Shown: positions 34,867 through 46,790 of the stretch, piece by piece
Position numbering within the stretch: position 1 is the first letter of the stretch
Layout: each line of letters starts with the position of its first letter
Assembly: GCF_039555335.1 (NCBI RefSeq)
Contig: NC_092641.1
Span: forward strand, 35,736,548 to 35,800,547
Reading direction: 5' to 3'
Source of the DNA: Amphiura filiformis
Taxonomy: Eukaryota > Echinodermata > Ophiuroidea > Amphilepidida > Amphiuridae
Length of the DNA: 64,000 nucleotides
Made by a program: the position numbers and the translations under genes
The notes under the pieces: generated by a model
Database searches by the model: none
The model's input: only the letters and a program-made list of their open reading frames with translations
Told to the model about the DNA's origin: nothing

Positions 34867-37800
34867 GCAAAACCATTCATTAAACCAGTCTGCAGCTTAA
34901 ACGCAATAACTGCTCAACTTTAAACTTGTTATGGTGATAGGACATGGTGGCCTGATGTGCTGAAAAGTTTATTTGCATATTTATGAATATTAATGAGCTT
35001 ATTTGCATAATGCAATAACTGATCAACTTCAAACTTGGTATGGTGATAGGATATGGTAGCCTGGTGTACTGTATAGTTTTGTGTCATGTTATTTGCATAT
35101 TTATGTTATTTATATTTACAAACCTTTGTTATTTTCACACCTTTGTGTGCATAATTTAGTTCACCCCGATGTGGCAGTGATGTCAGTGCACATCATTTGG
35201 TGCATCTTCAAATTACTAGTGTTTGCTCAAAGTGCTGACTGCTGACATACTCACACACATGCTTAACGCCTCAACATGGACGCGTTGACATCACTGCCAT
35301 ATCAGGGTGAAAAATGGTTTAGATTTTTGGCCTAATCTCAATAAATGGTATAGCCTGAAGTTTGTTCAGAAAAGAGATTATGCAGTCATTATTTCTGTCT
35401 GTATGTGTAGGGGTGTGTTTGCATCCGCATTCAAACTGTGGAGTTAAGCATATTCACAAACATACCAACTTTCGGGCCTAATTCAACTGGAGCTTCAAAA
35501 ACAATGTCTTTGAGCGACGGAGGGGGTATAACACCCTTCATTTTGTGATACGAAGACCAACATCAAGTCATAATTGAATTTAACGGTTAGAATGTGGGTG
35601 TATGAAACTCCATGGTTGAAATCTCCACTGTCCACTTTTGGGGTTTATACAAGGGGGTTATGTATGTGTGTGATTTGATGAGTGTTTCATGAAGTGGATA
35701 CCATTCCAATAGTATCACTACTAGTGAATTCAAACTTGGTAGCAATGACTATTGGATGGGGGACTTGCAGTGACCCAAAGAATGTTGCAATCAAGGGTCA
35801 TCTTTGGGTCAAATGAGGTCAGTATGCAAAAGTATTGAAAATCTAATTTAGTCACTTGTTAGTAATAGATCATTAGGCAAAAAAAAAAAAAGGTTTGTCT
35901 CAAAGCTCACAAGAAATTTAAAAACAAATGTGAAATGCGATTTTTTTTTTATTCCCAACTTTTTTTTATGGTATTTTGAGAAAAAAGTCTTTCGCCGATT
36001 TTTTCTGGAAAAACTAAAAAAACAAATTTTTTTGAAATAAAAAATTTCCGCATTTGATTTTTGTCAAATTGTGGGATTTTACAAACGCTGCGCGCAAGCT
36101 TTGAGACGAACCTTTTTTTTTTTTGGCCTTACCAAGGTTGGTTAAAATACTTTGTGGGAAGGGCCTAGTGGGTGTGAAGGACAATAAGGTCAAAGCCTCA
36201 AAGGTCACCTAGGTCATTATAACGCAATTTTTTATATTTTCAGTCAATTTGATTGTACAAATACTTTAAAGGCAAGGGAGATATGTTAAAACACAACCAG
36301 AGGGCATCTAGAGGTCAAATTGTAAATTGCTCAGATTGTAATGACATTTGGTGAGCAGGCATGATAATTTTCATGCTTTTGCCTACAGTTTTGTTGCCCA
36401 AATTTACACATTTTTTTGCCCTGATTTGGGGCCTTAAGGCAAAATTCACATGGTTTTTTTTTTCAGGCAGTTTTCAAAAAAGCCATTCTCATGCCTGGGT
36501 TGTATTTATGTCATGGTTATATTTAAGCTACTATAATTTTGAATATTGTCAAAGACGTTGCAAGAAAGAGACCAACCAAGCCAAAGTGGCTGTAATAAAG
36601 TTTGATCCAGACTGTGTACAGTACTATGCTCAATTCAGGCAAGGCTTATGCACCATCGGTGCTTTGGTTTCCTATTTCTTCCTGGAAGGCTTTAAATTCT
36701 GCCAAGTACAGTACCAGTCACGCTTTATGGCTTATATAGCAGGAGCGCTGATCTTAATTTTCAAAATGAGTTTACTTTTAACTCTATAATATATAACCCG
36801 ATAACCCAAGAAAATTTCATGGACATATCATGAAAGCTTGATCCTGTGTGCATGCATTATACATGTTACATGTAAGTGGTTGACAAATGCTAATTTTCAA
36901 GAAAAGGGACATTTTTCTGATTATGCCAGACTTGCTTGAAATTTGGGTATTTTTCAAAATATTTGTAAATTGAGTCCAAAAAGCTACATAATTTTTATCA
37001 AAATTTTTGACCCTCAGCAACTTGCAAAATGGCTAATTATCAAATTTCACCAGAAATTGTATGCAAGTCCTTCCACTGGGGTCTTCAATTGGTCATAATA
37101 ATTACTTTGAATCCTAGTCTTTTTTTCAAATACTAAAATATTTTTCTTAAAAGAAAAATAGGTGATCAATAAAGATACAAATAAAACATTTTAATGCCAA
37201 CTTTGGCGCTTCTGATATTGAAATATTTTCAAAAGTAAACAAAACACTGGGGAATTTCCTAATATTGTCATATTAGTGTGCCCCATGCTTTGACACTTTG
37301 CGAAAATAGTAAAATTTCAGACGGAGAGTGGAATGAGTTTCCTAGAATCTACCAATTGTTTACAAGAAGCCAGCCTAATTGGCCTTTTAAAGTGGTATTG
37401 GCATCACTGGCAGTATGAATAAATAAAGCAGATGTACAGACAAACCCTCCCAAGTCAGCAAATCTGCAATTTCTTCTGCTTCAGGTTTGTTTTGGGAAAT
37501 GCAGGGGCACATAATTCTGTGTGTAAATGGGCAAATCAGCCCATATGAACATGCAAGTAACAAATTTGCTGACTGTTTACTTATTTATTCATATCTTGGT
37601 GTAATGGGTAGTTAAACTCCTTGGATATACTAGATGCTCAGGGGTGTAGCTAGGTTTTGTGGTGCCTGCAGGGGCAAGGATAAGAAGCTCCGTGAAGGAT
37701 GAAACAGCCAACCTGCTCTCATAATGACTTCCTGAACAAATTGTGCGGAGCTTGCGAAAACTTGCACAAATATTACTAATTTTGGCACATTCATGGGGAA

Positions 37801-38248
37801 TTAGGGTCTACTATATTTATTGGGCACACAAATGTGGACTTCCACTGTTTTAGGGAATACTGAATGGATCAATTTATGTGTAGCCAAACATAAAGCAGTC
37901 GATTTGGCGCCCCTCCAACACAGTGCCTAGAGCACATTCACCTTTGCCCCTAGCTATGCCACTGGTGGTGCTTTGAGAACCAGAATCTGGTTCTGTGATG
38001 ATATAGAATAGATAGTAATTTACAAATAATCATTCATCAAGTACTTAAGTTTTGTTTTGTTCATTTTAATGTATAAATGATATCATGTTATTAATACTGT
38101 ATAAAGAAAGATTTATATGCATAAATGAATAAATGTTCTTTTGTATTGCATGGCATGTATGTGTAAGTTGAAATGTAGACTGTCCCACACTCCTGTTTCT
38201 GAGTGCAAGTTTTTGTTATGATACAGGGATGATCCGTGAGGCTCTTAA
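34867..38248. other. Intergenic; small repeats, no convincing gene
   Basis: Contains paired phrases at 34930 and 35030 (AACTTGGTATGGTGATAGGA) that recur inverted near 61150-61230, a fold-back at 35155-35335 and poly-T or poly-A rich patches. The plus frame 36361-36789 (142 residues) is long for this sequence but has no splice context or recognisable motif. Confidence 0.35.
35155..35335. mobile_element. Short fold-back, family D copy 2
   Basis: Left TTCACCCCGATGTGGCAGTG..ATGTCA and right TGACATCACTGCCATATCAG..GGTGAA are inverted ends. It is related to 28316-28475. Confidence 0.75.
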
Positions 38249-38897
38249 GGGGATGGGATATAAACGTTTGGACAGTATTTATTGTGGGACATTAGAGGAC
38301 ATCAGACATATCAAATTGTATTCTGAATACGAAGAATGTCCTTCTGATATCAAATAATTTAGATTTTTTGAAATTTGCAATGTAATACACATTTTATGGC
38401 AAATCATTAAAAATTGATATTTTTGATATTTAACAGTACTTGAAGTAAACTTTATAAATCTGATGATTTATAAAAAAAGTGTATGTAGGTGGGATGAAAA
38501 GGCAACGATCAATTGAAAATTTTGACCTTTCGTATTTTTTTCCCAAAACACACAAAAAATTAGGTCTTTTTGGGAAAAAAATCCATATCTTCAATTTGAA
38601 AGGTCACCAATTGATCATCGGCTTTTCCTCCAAGCTACATACAAGAATATATTAAGAATATATCATTAGATTTATAAAATTTACTTCCGAGGACTGTTAT
38701 ATATCAAAAATGTGAACAATATCAAATTTTAATAATTTGTGATAAAATTTGTATTATATCGTAAATTTAAAAAAATGAAAATTATATGATATCAGAAAGA
38801 CATTTTTCGTATTCAGAATGCAATTCGATATGTCTGATGTGCTCTCATGTGCCACAAAAAATACTGTCGAAATGCTAAAACGCTCATTCCAGATCTA
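38249..38897. mobile_element. Palindromic MITE, family A copy 3 (right end decayed)
   Basis: TTAA at 38245-38248 is followed by GGGGATGGGATATAAACG. The body matches the other two copies. The right end reads CGCTCATTCCAGATCTAC without the CCC-TTAA terminus, so this copy has lost its target duplication and has small deletions in the central arms. Confidence 0.85.
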
Positions 38898-39952
38898 CTA
38901 AAAATAAAATTTTCCGGTAACTTGCTCTGAAAATATTGGGACGGAAGGAAGGGGAAAAAAAATTATTGAAAAATTTTATATGCACATACTGAAATTTCAA
39001 CCCAATTATAAACTTGAATCTAGCCAAAAATGGTACATGGCGTGGGTCTCACAAAATCTCTTCTCACACTTTACAAGTACTTACCAATATCATTTAGCAA
39101 CTAGGCTTGTATTATTATCCCTTATGTGACATGCATCATACTAGCGTTACACGAACATGTGAACATACATTGTATTAGAGAGCTTGCAATTTCCAAACGT
39201 ACATATCATACACCTCTTGCATCTATTCTAAATCACTCTCATGCTAGGGGATTTTGTAAGCAAGTATTTATCTATTTAATGGGAGAAAGTCGTGGGGAAA
39301 ATAAAATGTGAATTCCAATAACTTCATATCAGAATTTCGACTATTGAAAAATTTCATTTTTTCCATAAGTGGCATAAATTTTTGCAGTGCCAAACAACAG
39401 GGATGGGCGCAGGGTCTTAGCTACATGTAGCCACCTGTCTGGGGAGTTTGCTCCTGGGACATGCAAAATTAATGCCTTTGACAGATGGTATATTATAAAT
39501 TTTATGTTTTGAAAAGCTAATTGACCTTTTAAGTAGACCAAATTTGTAGGAGAAGGCCATATCAGCACATAATGAACTATTTGAACCCCCAATGAACTAT
39601 AGATGTCTGATAAATTTTTTAAAGGTCAAATTAGGACAGCCAATTTTATTCAAATGACGGGCAACCCTCAATTTCTAGCTAAGACCCTGGATGGGCGGGT
39701 TACTGGAAACATGAATTTATTTTATTTTGGCCTTATTTATAAATAAATGAGAATAACTTGTAATGATGAAAGAAGAAACAACATTGGATGCATATTGAAG
39801 TATTCTTATACAATAAAGCCACAATTTAGATATTTTATACCATGATAACATCTGATGGACTTTCCCTATCGCTAGCATCAGAAGAAGTGTTTTCAAAATT
39901 GTGCGACAAAATCATGAAAGATTTTTTGATTGTCAAATCCAAAATTACTCAC
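38898..39952. other. No gene seen
   Basis: AT-rich sequence without splice-bounded frames or clear repeats. Confidence 0.35.
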
Positions 39953-40129
39953 TTGTTTTAGACTTCCGCCATCTTGGCTGATGGCTTCTTCAGAATGACC
40001 ATTGGGATCCACTTTTCCCGCGGGATTGACCTTTTCATCCCTCGGTGGCTTAGTTCTTATTAGTGGATCGTATACATAGTCCAGAGAGTAAACTCCTGAT
40101 GTCCCTGTTGACTGTTTTTTCAAGTTCAA
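39953..40129 (-). CDS. Candidate exon of an unrecognised minus-strand gene
   Basis: A minus-strand frame reads STGTSGVYSLDYVYDPLIRT, then KPPRDEKVNPAGKVDPNGHS and EEAISQDGGSLKQ, directly followed by a consensus GTGAGT donor (39951-39952 on plus). Codon usage and composition look coding. The 5' border is uncertain: the frame is closed by TAA just above 40130, and the available acceptors (after AAAAAACAG or CATCAG) lack a pyrimidine tract. No further 3' exon was found. The family is not recognised. It could be a chance frame. Confidence 0.33.
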
Positions 40130-40334
40130 TTTTTAGACAATTGCACTTGTGTATACCGTTGTCTTTATCAACACTTGATGGGTAGAGGCTGATTGGCAAC
40201 TGACACTAAAGGTAGATCCAGTGCTGATCTTAGAGAGTTGCCAGTTGTTTTTTCCTGAGACGAATATTCTCAGGTTTTTTCTTCCTAGGCATTTTCCTGA
40301 TCACGGTTTCAGAAACTCATCATACATTAATATA

Positions 40335-40404
40335 GGAAAAGTGATCCTGTCTGTGAATTGAACCCAGGACCTCTGGTTTACGGGACCAGCACCTCAGCAA
40401 CTTG
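40335..40404 (-). repeat. tRNA-derived SINE head
   Basis: On the minus strand GTTGCTGAGGTGCTGGTCCC then a B-box-like GGGTTCAATTC (about 40356-40367 on plus) at tRNA spacing. It adjoins a TIR element that starts at 40405. Confidence 0.55.
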
Positions 40405-42545
40405 GCCATATGTGACACGATCTGATCCATGGGGGCCAAAGGCGGAAACTCAAATAAAGGCAAAAAATGGAGTAAATAAACAATAAAATACATAAGAAAA
40501 TAGACATCCAAAAACTTCATAACTTTAGGACCAAGTATGCTAGACCTTTGGGGCGAATTTCTCGACGGGTGGCTTAGCAGTTGGCTAGTCTAGCCTCAAG
40601 GCTTAAGAGGTCGTAAGACCAGGCTTAACTGAAAACACGTTCCCCGAAGCACGGCTACCACAGCCTCGAGGCTTTGTTAGCCTGTGGGCCAGGCTTGTAG
40701 GATTAGCCCCAGGCTTCGGTAAAATTTGCATTTCTCGAAATCAGTCTTCTGTAGCCGTAGTCTATGCAAGCCTGTTAGGCCAGGCTTACAGCGGCTTTTC
40801 TTGGCCCTGCCTCAGAGCAGGTCTTAGGTCGTAAGCCGTGGTCTATTTCAATTGACAAATTGCTTAAATTGTAATACAAAGTTTTTCTTTCATATTTTTG
40901 AGAAATCGAATCAGATGCTGTCTTTCATTCAACATAGAGTTATAAGGCACCTACCCCTAAGTAATAATTATTGTTCGATTTAGTTGAACATTAACCATTT
41001 TATTTTAGTGTTCATTCGAGTCAGTTAAACCTGCTGTCACTTTGCTATAAGGCCTACTCATGTTGAATGTTGAACTTTCTTTTGGAGCAACGGTGCCAAA
41101 GGGGTGCAATTAAAGCGAAACGCACTCTTCGACGTCAACTTGCTGTCGTGAGCATCTTTAGGTGAGGAAGGATCCTTTTCTGAAGTATTCGGATACCAAA
41201 TTTAAAGGCTTACTGATCTGCTTGAACCTAACTTGTAACGGTCAACAAATAGGGGCAACCATCTCCTTCCTGTTCAACAAATATTGCTAACCTTAACAAT
41301 ATTTTTCTACAAGAAGTCCCCCACCCCCATATTTGACATGTCGAAAAACCTTGACGTTCCACATGAACTTGCTCCCATGCGTTCCTCTTTTTTGCCTGAG
41401 ATTTATTATCGGACGCCTTGCTTTCAATGACATGAAGCAGTGGCTGCAAAATATGCAGTATTTCAATTCTGTATACATTTGTTGCCTGAGTGCTACTTTT
41501 CGGAGGCATGCTGATGGTAATAATGATTATATTTGTGAACGGAGTCGTTTCGTTAACATACCCGAAGGAACAGTTCTTGAAACGTTTTAATGATCAAGAA
41601 ACTAAACTTCTTTTATCGTCATCATCATCATCATCATTATCAACATCATCATCATCCTCATCCAACATCATCATCATTGTCATCATTTCAACATCATCAT
41701 CATCATCACTATCATCATCATAAAATATGCACTCATGCTAAATTCGCAAATAGAACATGAAAATATCAGCAGTAGATAGCACGCACGATGGTTGTCAAAT
41801 GCTTAGTTATGTTTTTGTTTTTGCATCAAAATTATCCTTAAATAATTATTTACTTTTGACAAACATGCGTATGATTTGTTTGAAATGTGAAGCAATTTTT
41901 GCTTTAGGCCTACTTTTAGGGGAATCAAAGTTTCCTTTTCTGTAGGCTTACAGTTTGACCCTTTTGAAATGCAAAGAAAAATTAATAGTCGAGTAAAAAA
42001 GTATAGAAGTATTCATGCAAGCAGGACTCATAATAAAGTAAAGTGGAAATAAAATAATACATAAAAGACACAAAAACAAAAAAATACTAGTCTTGCATCA
42101 ACATGATCAAGTTGTGTACGGTGTAAGCCCAAGCACAAGACCGCCGGTCTAGGCTAGTCTTTGCGCAGGTAACCTTGAGTACGGTAAACCGTGAAGGACA
42201 ACAGCTTATGCACATCTACCTCCAAATGCCTATACAATTAAGTCGCTGGTAGAAAGGGACGAGGTTGTCAAGCGTTAAGCCTGCAAGGCCACTAAGACCA
42301 GGTTGAATTTGCGTTCAAGAAATCCGGCTACAGTTAAGACTCAGGCTTCGAGAGCGGGCTAGGCTTAGTAGCCTCAAGGCCACCTTAAGCCTAAGGCTTA
42401 CGAAGACTCCTATCGAGAAATTCGCCCTTGGTGTTTTCAGTAAATGATAGGCTGTTGTATGTATAATGTAATAATTACAGTAACTCAATTTTCAAAAATG
42501 CCTCCTTTGGCCCCCATGGACCAGATCGTGTCACATATGAGCTTC
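40405..42545. mobile_element. MITE split by a nested 1.88-kb TIR element
   Basis: The outer ends CATATGTGACACGATCTG..CCATGGGGGCCAAAGG (left) and CCTTTGGCCCCCATGG..CAGATCGTGTCACATATG (right) are inverted. Inside, at about 40549-42429, a second pair of ends GGGCGAATTTCTCGA / TCGAGAAATTCGCCC bounds 1.88 kb. The inner subterminal regions are rich in repeated AAGCCTG, AGGCTTA and GGCCAGGCTT words in both orientations. The simplest reading is that the larger element jumped into the smaller MITE. No transposase was recognised inside. Confidence 0.75.
41618..41722. repeat. ATC/CAT trinucleotide microsatellite
   Basis: Interrupted (CAT)n/(ATC)n run inside the nested element. It produces a Ser-rich artificial frame. 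Confidence 0.9.
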
Positions 42546-42644
42546 ATGATTTAGGCAGACAGGAACTTCAACCTATAAATGGAGATTCAACCCTGCCACA
42601 GGTTGCCTTTTATACACAGTGAAAATGTCCAAGAAACCACCATT

Positions 42645-43509
42645 GCTACGTAGCTTGATCAGCGAATGAGGTACCGATCTTTCGCCACAAACTGCCAAAT
42701 CGGCAGACCGCAGAAGAACCTTGCTAAAAACTATAATTGGGTCGAATACAGTAAATTACAGAACAACGCAATTCAAAGGCCACTACAACTCCCTGGAAAA
42801 TTCCTTTTTTGTGTTGATTAATTTTTTTCACTTTTACATAATCAATACCAGTAATCTCCGCAATACAAATAACATGTTGAGTGCTTAATATAGAATCTAT
42901 ATTTGGACATTCCACACAATATCCCTCCATTTGCAGGTTAAGGCACCTGTTTCAATAACCAATTAGGGGCTGTCATTTTCTTCAGAAAGGGGTCATGAGT
43001 ATACAGGGGTATAGAATTTTTATACCAAAAACAGGGAGGGTCATCATTTTTTAATACCAAAAATGGGGGGGGGGGGTGCTACGTAGCTTGATCAGCGAAT
43101 GAGGTACCGATCTTTCGCCACAAACTGCCAAATCGGCAGACCGCAGAAGAACCTTGCTAAAAACTATAATTGGGTCGAATACAGTAAATTACAGAACAAC
43201 GCAATTCAAAGGCCACTACAACTCCCTGGAAAATTCCTTTTTTGTGTTGATTTATTTTTTTCACTTTTACATAATCAATACCAGTAATCTCCGCAATACA
43301 AATAACATGTTGAGTGCTTAATATAGAATCTATATTTGGACATTCCACACAATATCCCTCCATTTGCAGGTTAAGGCACCTGTTTCAATAACCAATTAGG
43401 GGCTGTCATTTTCTTCAGAAAGGGGGTCATGAGTATACAGGGGGTATAGAATTTTTATACCAAAAACAGGGAGGGTCATCATTTTTTAATACCAAAAATG
43501 GGGGGGGTT
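42645..43509. repeat. Recent tandem duplication, 433-bp unit, two copies
   Basis: GCTACGTAGCTTGATCAGCG begins both units (42645 and 43078). Copies are near identical, differing by single bases (ATTAATT against ATTTATT) and in the length of G runs. Each ends in a poly-G tract. The identical 68-residue minus frames (42724-42930 and 43157-43363) come from this duplication and have no family features. Confidence 0.93.
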
Positions 43510-43936
43510 AAAAATTATTAAGGGCTGGTGACTCAAAATATGTGCGCATTCTTTTAACAATCAAAATGTGCTTTTGTCATGTAATCAAAATTTTCTTGCG
43601 CTTGCGTGCCTTGGTTCTGACAAAGAATAATTTGTTTTGAGTCTGTTGGTGAAAGGGGATCATACAAATTTTTAACCTGAGAAAGGGTCATAAAAATTGT
43701 AGCCTGCGATAAGGGGGTCATAAAAAATTGACTCTGGTCACTGACATTCATGATCCCCCTTCCGATGAAAATGAGAGCCCCCTTACAATTTGGTTGTAAT
43801 TATTGTAATGTCACGTTTTAGTAAATGACGAGTGGAAATTAGGGACTTGAAAATAACAATACATACTGTTACATTACACTTACTTTAGTGCAATTATAAT
43901 AATCACAAATAATCATTCTTTGAAAAGAGCAACCTA

Positions 43937-44200
43937 TATGTGACACGATCAAGGGAAATGAGTCGGATGTCGCTAATATTGATTTTGAGATATTGGGAAA
44001 GAAAGTGTTAAAATTCTTTTGTTTTATATTGTTTTCAGCGATTGATCAAGTGACGTAACTTCGCAAAGAAAAGTCGTATCAAGATGGGGTTTTCAGTTTC
44101 TGAAAGCTCTTAAATGTACTCTTTAGAAACATATGTAAAACTCATTTTCGACCAGGATAGACATGCGACTCATTCCACTTGATCATGTCACATATGTACA
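43937..44200. mobile_element. MITE with ATATGTGACACGATCAAG ends
   Basis: The left end ATATGTGACACGATCAAG..AAATGAGTCGGATGTC and the right end GACATGCGACTCATTCCACT..TGATCATGTCACATAT are inverted. Ends are related to those at 40405/42545 and 52726/52978. About 264 bp, non-coding. Confidence 0.8.
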
Positions 44201-45265
44201 TTGTAGTTTCAAATATATTTTAAAAGCTTTACAAAACATTATACTCACATTTCTAAATTGGTTTAAAACATGATTGAATGGACATAACAGTGAAACAGCC
44301 CCATTCACATGGCCTCATTATTCGACCTACCCCAAAAAAAAAAAAAAAAAAAGGACTATTTTATCAACTATTTTTATTCTTGGCATAGCCTAAGTCATTG
44401 ACTAAATGGAGCACGATTCATTAGAACCAACTTTTCAAGTCAACTTATCATGACAAGAAGCATATCAACCAGAGGGGGTCAAGAGGGGGACAAAATTGAC
44501 CAAAAGTTGTAAATTGGTTTTAGGCCGCAATTGTTCAGGGTGGTTGCTCTGTTACTCCCCTGCTCTTGGCTCCAACAATAATAAACAGTACACTAATTTC
44601 ATAATGGCTGATTTATACTTCTAAATGTTTCGTGGTTAAACTTTCACACATTTGTCAGTTAATGGGTAAATGTGGCATTTAAAACAAACAAACCCTAAAA
44701 TCATGCAATTCATTTTACCCAAGTGCATTATCGTATTTCAGCTAACAAAATGCTCCACATATTCATATCTATTTTATTGTCTGCATGTAATCAATTATGT
44801 CAACTCGAAACAAGCATGATTTTTTTCTTCGAGAACACTGCTCTATTATAGTGATCTGCATTGCTGTATGTATTAAAACCAAGGTTCTCAAAGATGCAAA
44901 TGAGCTACTTAATATGCTTGGCCATTTTGTGAGGACACACACCAATACTTGCCCCAGTACAACCTACATATATCAAGTTCCATGAAAACTGGTCATTGCT
45001 TTGTAAATTAAGATGCTATTAAGAAACTAACAGAGGACATTAACATTAATTGCTAGTTGCAGCTAAAAACCTGGTGAGCGATATTGTAAGAGCTGTGCAA
45101 ATGTGCACCCTTCACATCACAAGTAGGAAGATCACTAAGCATCCTCCAATTGAACATTTTCATTTTTCAACACAGTGAACCTTCAAGCAAACTCCCAGTG
45201 CCAGGTTAGCCTGGGTATTTAAATTTATTTCTCTACTAAAACCCAACCAAATTAACAACAATTAG
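44201..45265. other. No gene seen
   Basis: AT-rich sequence. A plus frame at 44797-44985 has no clear splice sites. An A-run at 44333-44352 is low complexity. Confidence 0.35.
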
Positions 45266-45569
45266 GCCACAAAAAAATTGTTGTGTTGCCCTCAAGTGGA
45301 AGTGGGAAATTTGGGTAGGACGGTCGGATTATTATTATTATTTTTTTTTTTTTTTTTTTTTTTAAACCTTCAGTTTTTAAAAATCCCCTCAAATATTAAA
45401 TAATGCTTGTTCAATTAGGGGACATTTGTCAATTTTGACTTCTGGATACCTATTAGACAACAATTAAAGACTAGTCTTACAATAAAATATTAATTTTTGC
45501 GACCCTGATTTTTCAGGATTTAGGGTAGGACGGTTGAGGGCAACACAACAATATATTTTTTTTGGCCTT
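45266..45569. mobile_element. Fold-back MITE, about 300 bp
   Basis: Left AGGCCACAAAAAAATTGTTG..TGTTGCCCTCAA and right TTGAGGGCAACACAACAATA..TTTTTTTTGGCCT are inverted ends, and both sides carry GGTAGGACGGT or a close variant. A T-run occupies part of the centre. Confidence 0.82.
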
Positions 45570-45737
45570 ATTTATATAGTGAATAATAACTAAAGTTTGA
45601 AAGTACTTTCAGAGAGAAAAAGAAAGATAATCATATAAAGTATGTGTTGAATATTAGATAGGTCGTAAGATTACTTAAAAACATGATAGCGAGATGAAAG
45701 GGGTCGACGGCCTCATCCCCTCCCCATATAGATGAAT

Positions 45738-45893
45738 CCAATTTCACACATTCCTACACCTCAATGGCAGCCATAGCTGGGTCCCTGTTGAGTCCATCCC
45801 ACCTAAACTGTGAAATGATGCAGCCTTGGCGGGGATTTTAAACTGCATTCCATCAACCGTGTTATACATAGACAATAGAATGATGAAAGCAGC
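45738..45893. repeat. Dispersed repeat, copy 2 (partner 34709-34866)
   Basis: Same block order as the 34.7-kb copy, with an extra GGGTCCCTGTT insertion. Confidence 0.7.
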
Positions 45894-46139
45894 TTGAATC
45901 TACCCAATTGGGCAGTCACAACACCAGTTTACAGCCGCAGGGACCCAGTAATGGCCGAATGAATTCTGACCATGACTTGGCTTGTTGGATTTGTCTATAC
46001 ATCAAAACTGAGATTTTAGTATCAGAAGAAATGTTATATTATTTTACTCATTACCCAGTAAAATTTAACACCCAAGATATGGGTGAATTTTGGCAACCAC
46101 AACCAGAAGTATGTATTATATCACTCATACATAAATTCT

Positions 46140-46790
46140 AGACAGTTCATTGGTTGATTACCATTTGCCATTTTTACCATCACCCTCTCCGTGTGATAGT
46201 CTTTATTATATCACTCATACATAAATTGGTTGATTACCATTTGCCATTTTTACCATCAACCCACTCCGTGTGATAGTCTTTACCATCATGTGCTTTGCCG
46301 TAGTGCGCCTGCGCCAAGCCGTGCGCTGACTCTTGGACTCGCCGATTCCGGCACGTGGAATGGAACAATCCATCTTTCACCTCGTGATTATATTTCGACC
46401 ATCACACTCATAGACAGTTAATATTTGTATACTATCATAGTGCTCTGCCGTAGTGCGCCTGCGCTAAGGCGTGCGCTGTCTCTTGGACTCGCCGATTTAG
46501 TTATGGGGTAGACCCCAAAATGTGAAGTATATCACGGCAAAGCATGGTGTTATGTTGATGAAAAAATGTATTTCCTACCTTAAATAGTATTTTAGTAATA
46601 TAATTTATGCATGAGTGATATAAAACAAATATTAACTGTCTTAAATTTGTGTAATGGTCGAAAGATGTATTGTTCCATTCCACTCGCCGTTCCAGCTCGT
46701 GGAATGGAACAATCCATCTTTCACCTCGTGATTATATTTCGACCATCACACTCATAGACAGTATTTTGTATACTATCATATAAGGCATTG
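46140..46790. repeat. Complex cluster of direct and inverted repeats
   Basis: The phrase GTAGTGCGCCTGCGC(C/T)AAG..CGTGCGCTG..TCTTGGACTCGCCGATT occurs at about 46294 and 46452. GTGGAATGGAACAATCCATC..TTTCACCTCGTGATTATATT occurs at about 46355 and 46699, and inverted at about 46650. Together they suggest overlapping MITE or SINE insertions. Non-coding. Confidence 0.7.

Noticed and set aside
36361..36789. 142-residue plus-strand open frame with hydrophobic stretches
   Set aside because: No splice or promoter context, no recognisable motif, and surrounded by AT-rich repeats. It could be a chance frame or an old transposon remnant.
42724..43363. Two identical 68-residue minus-strand frames
   Set aside because: Identity is explained by the 433-bp DNA tandem duplication, not by selection on a protein.
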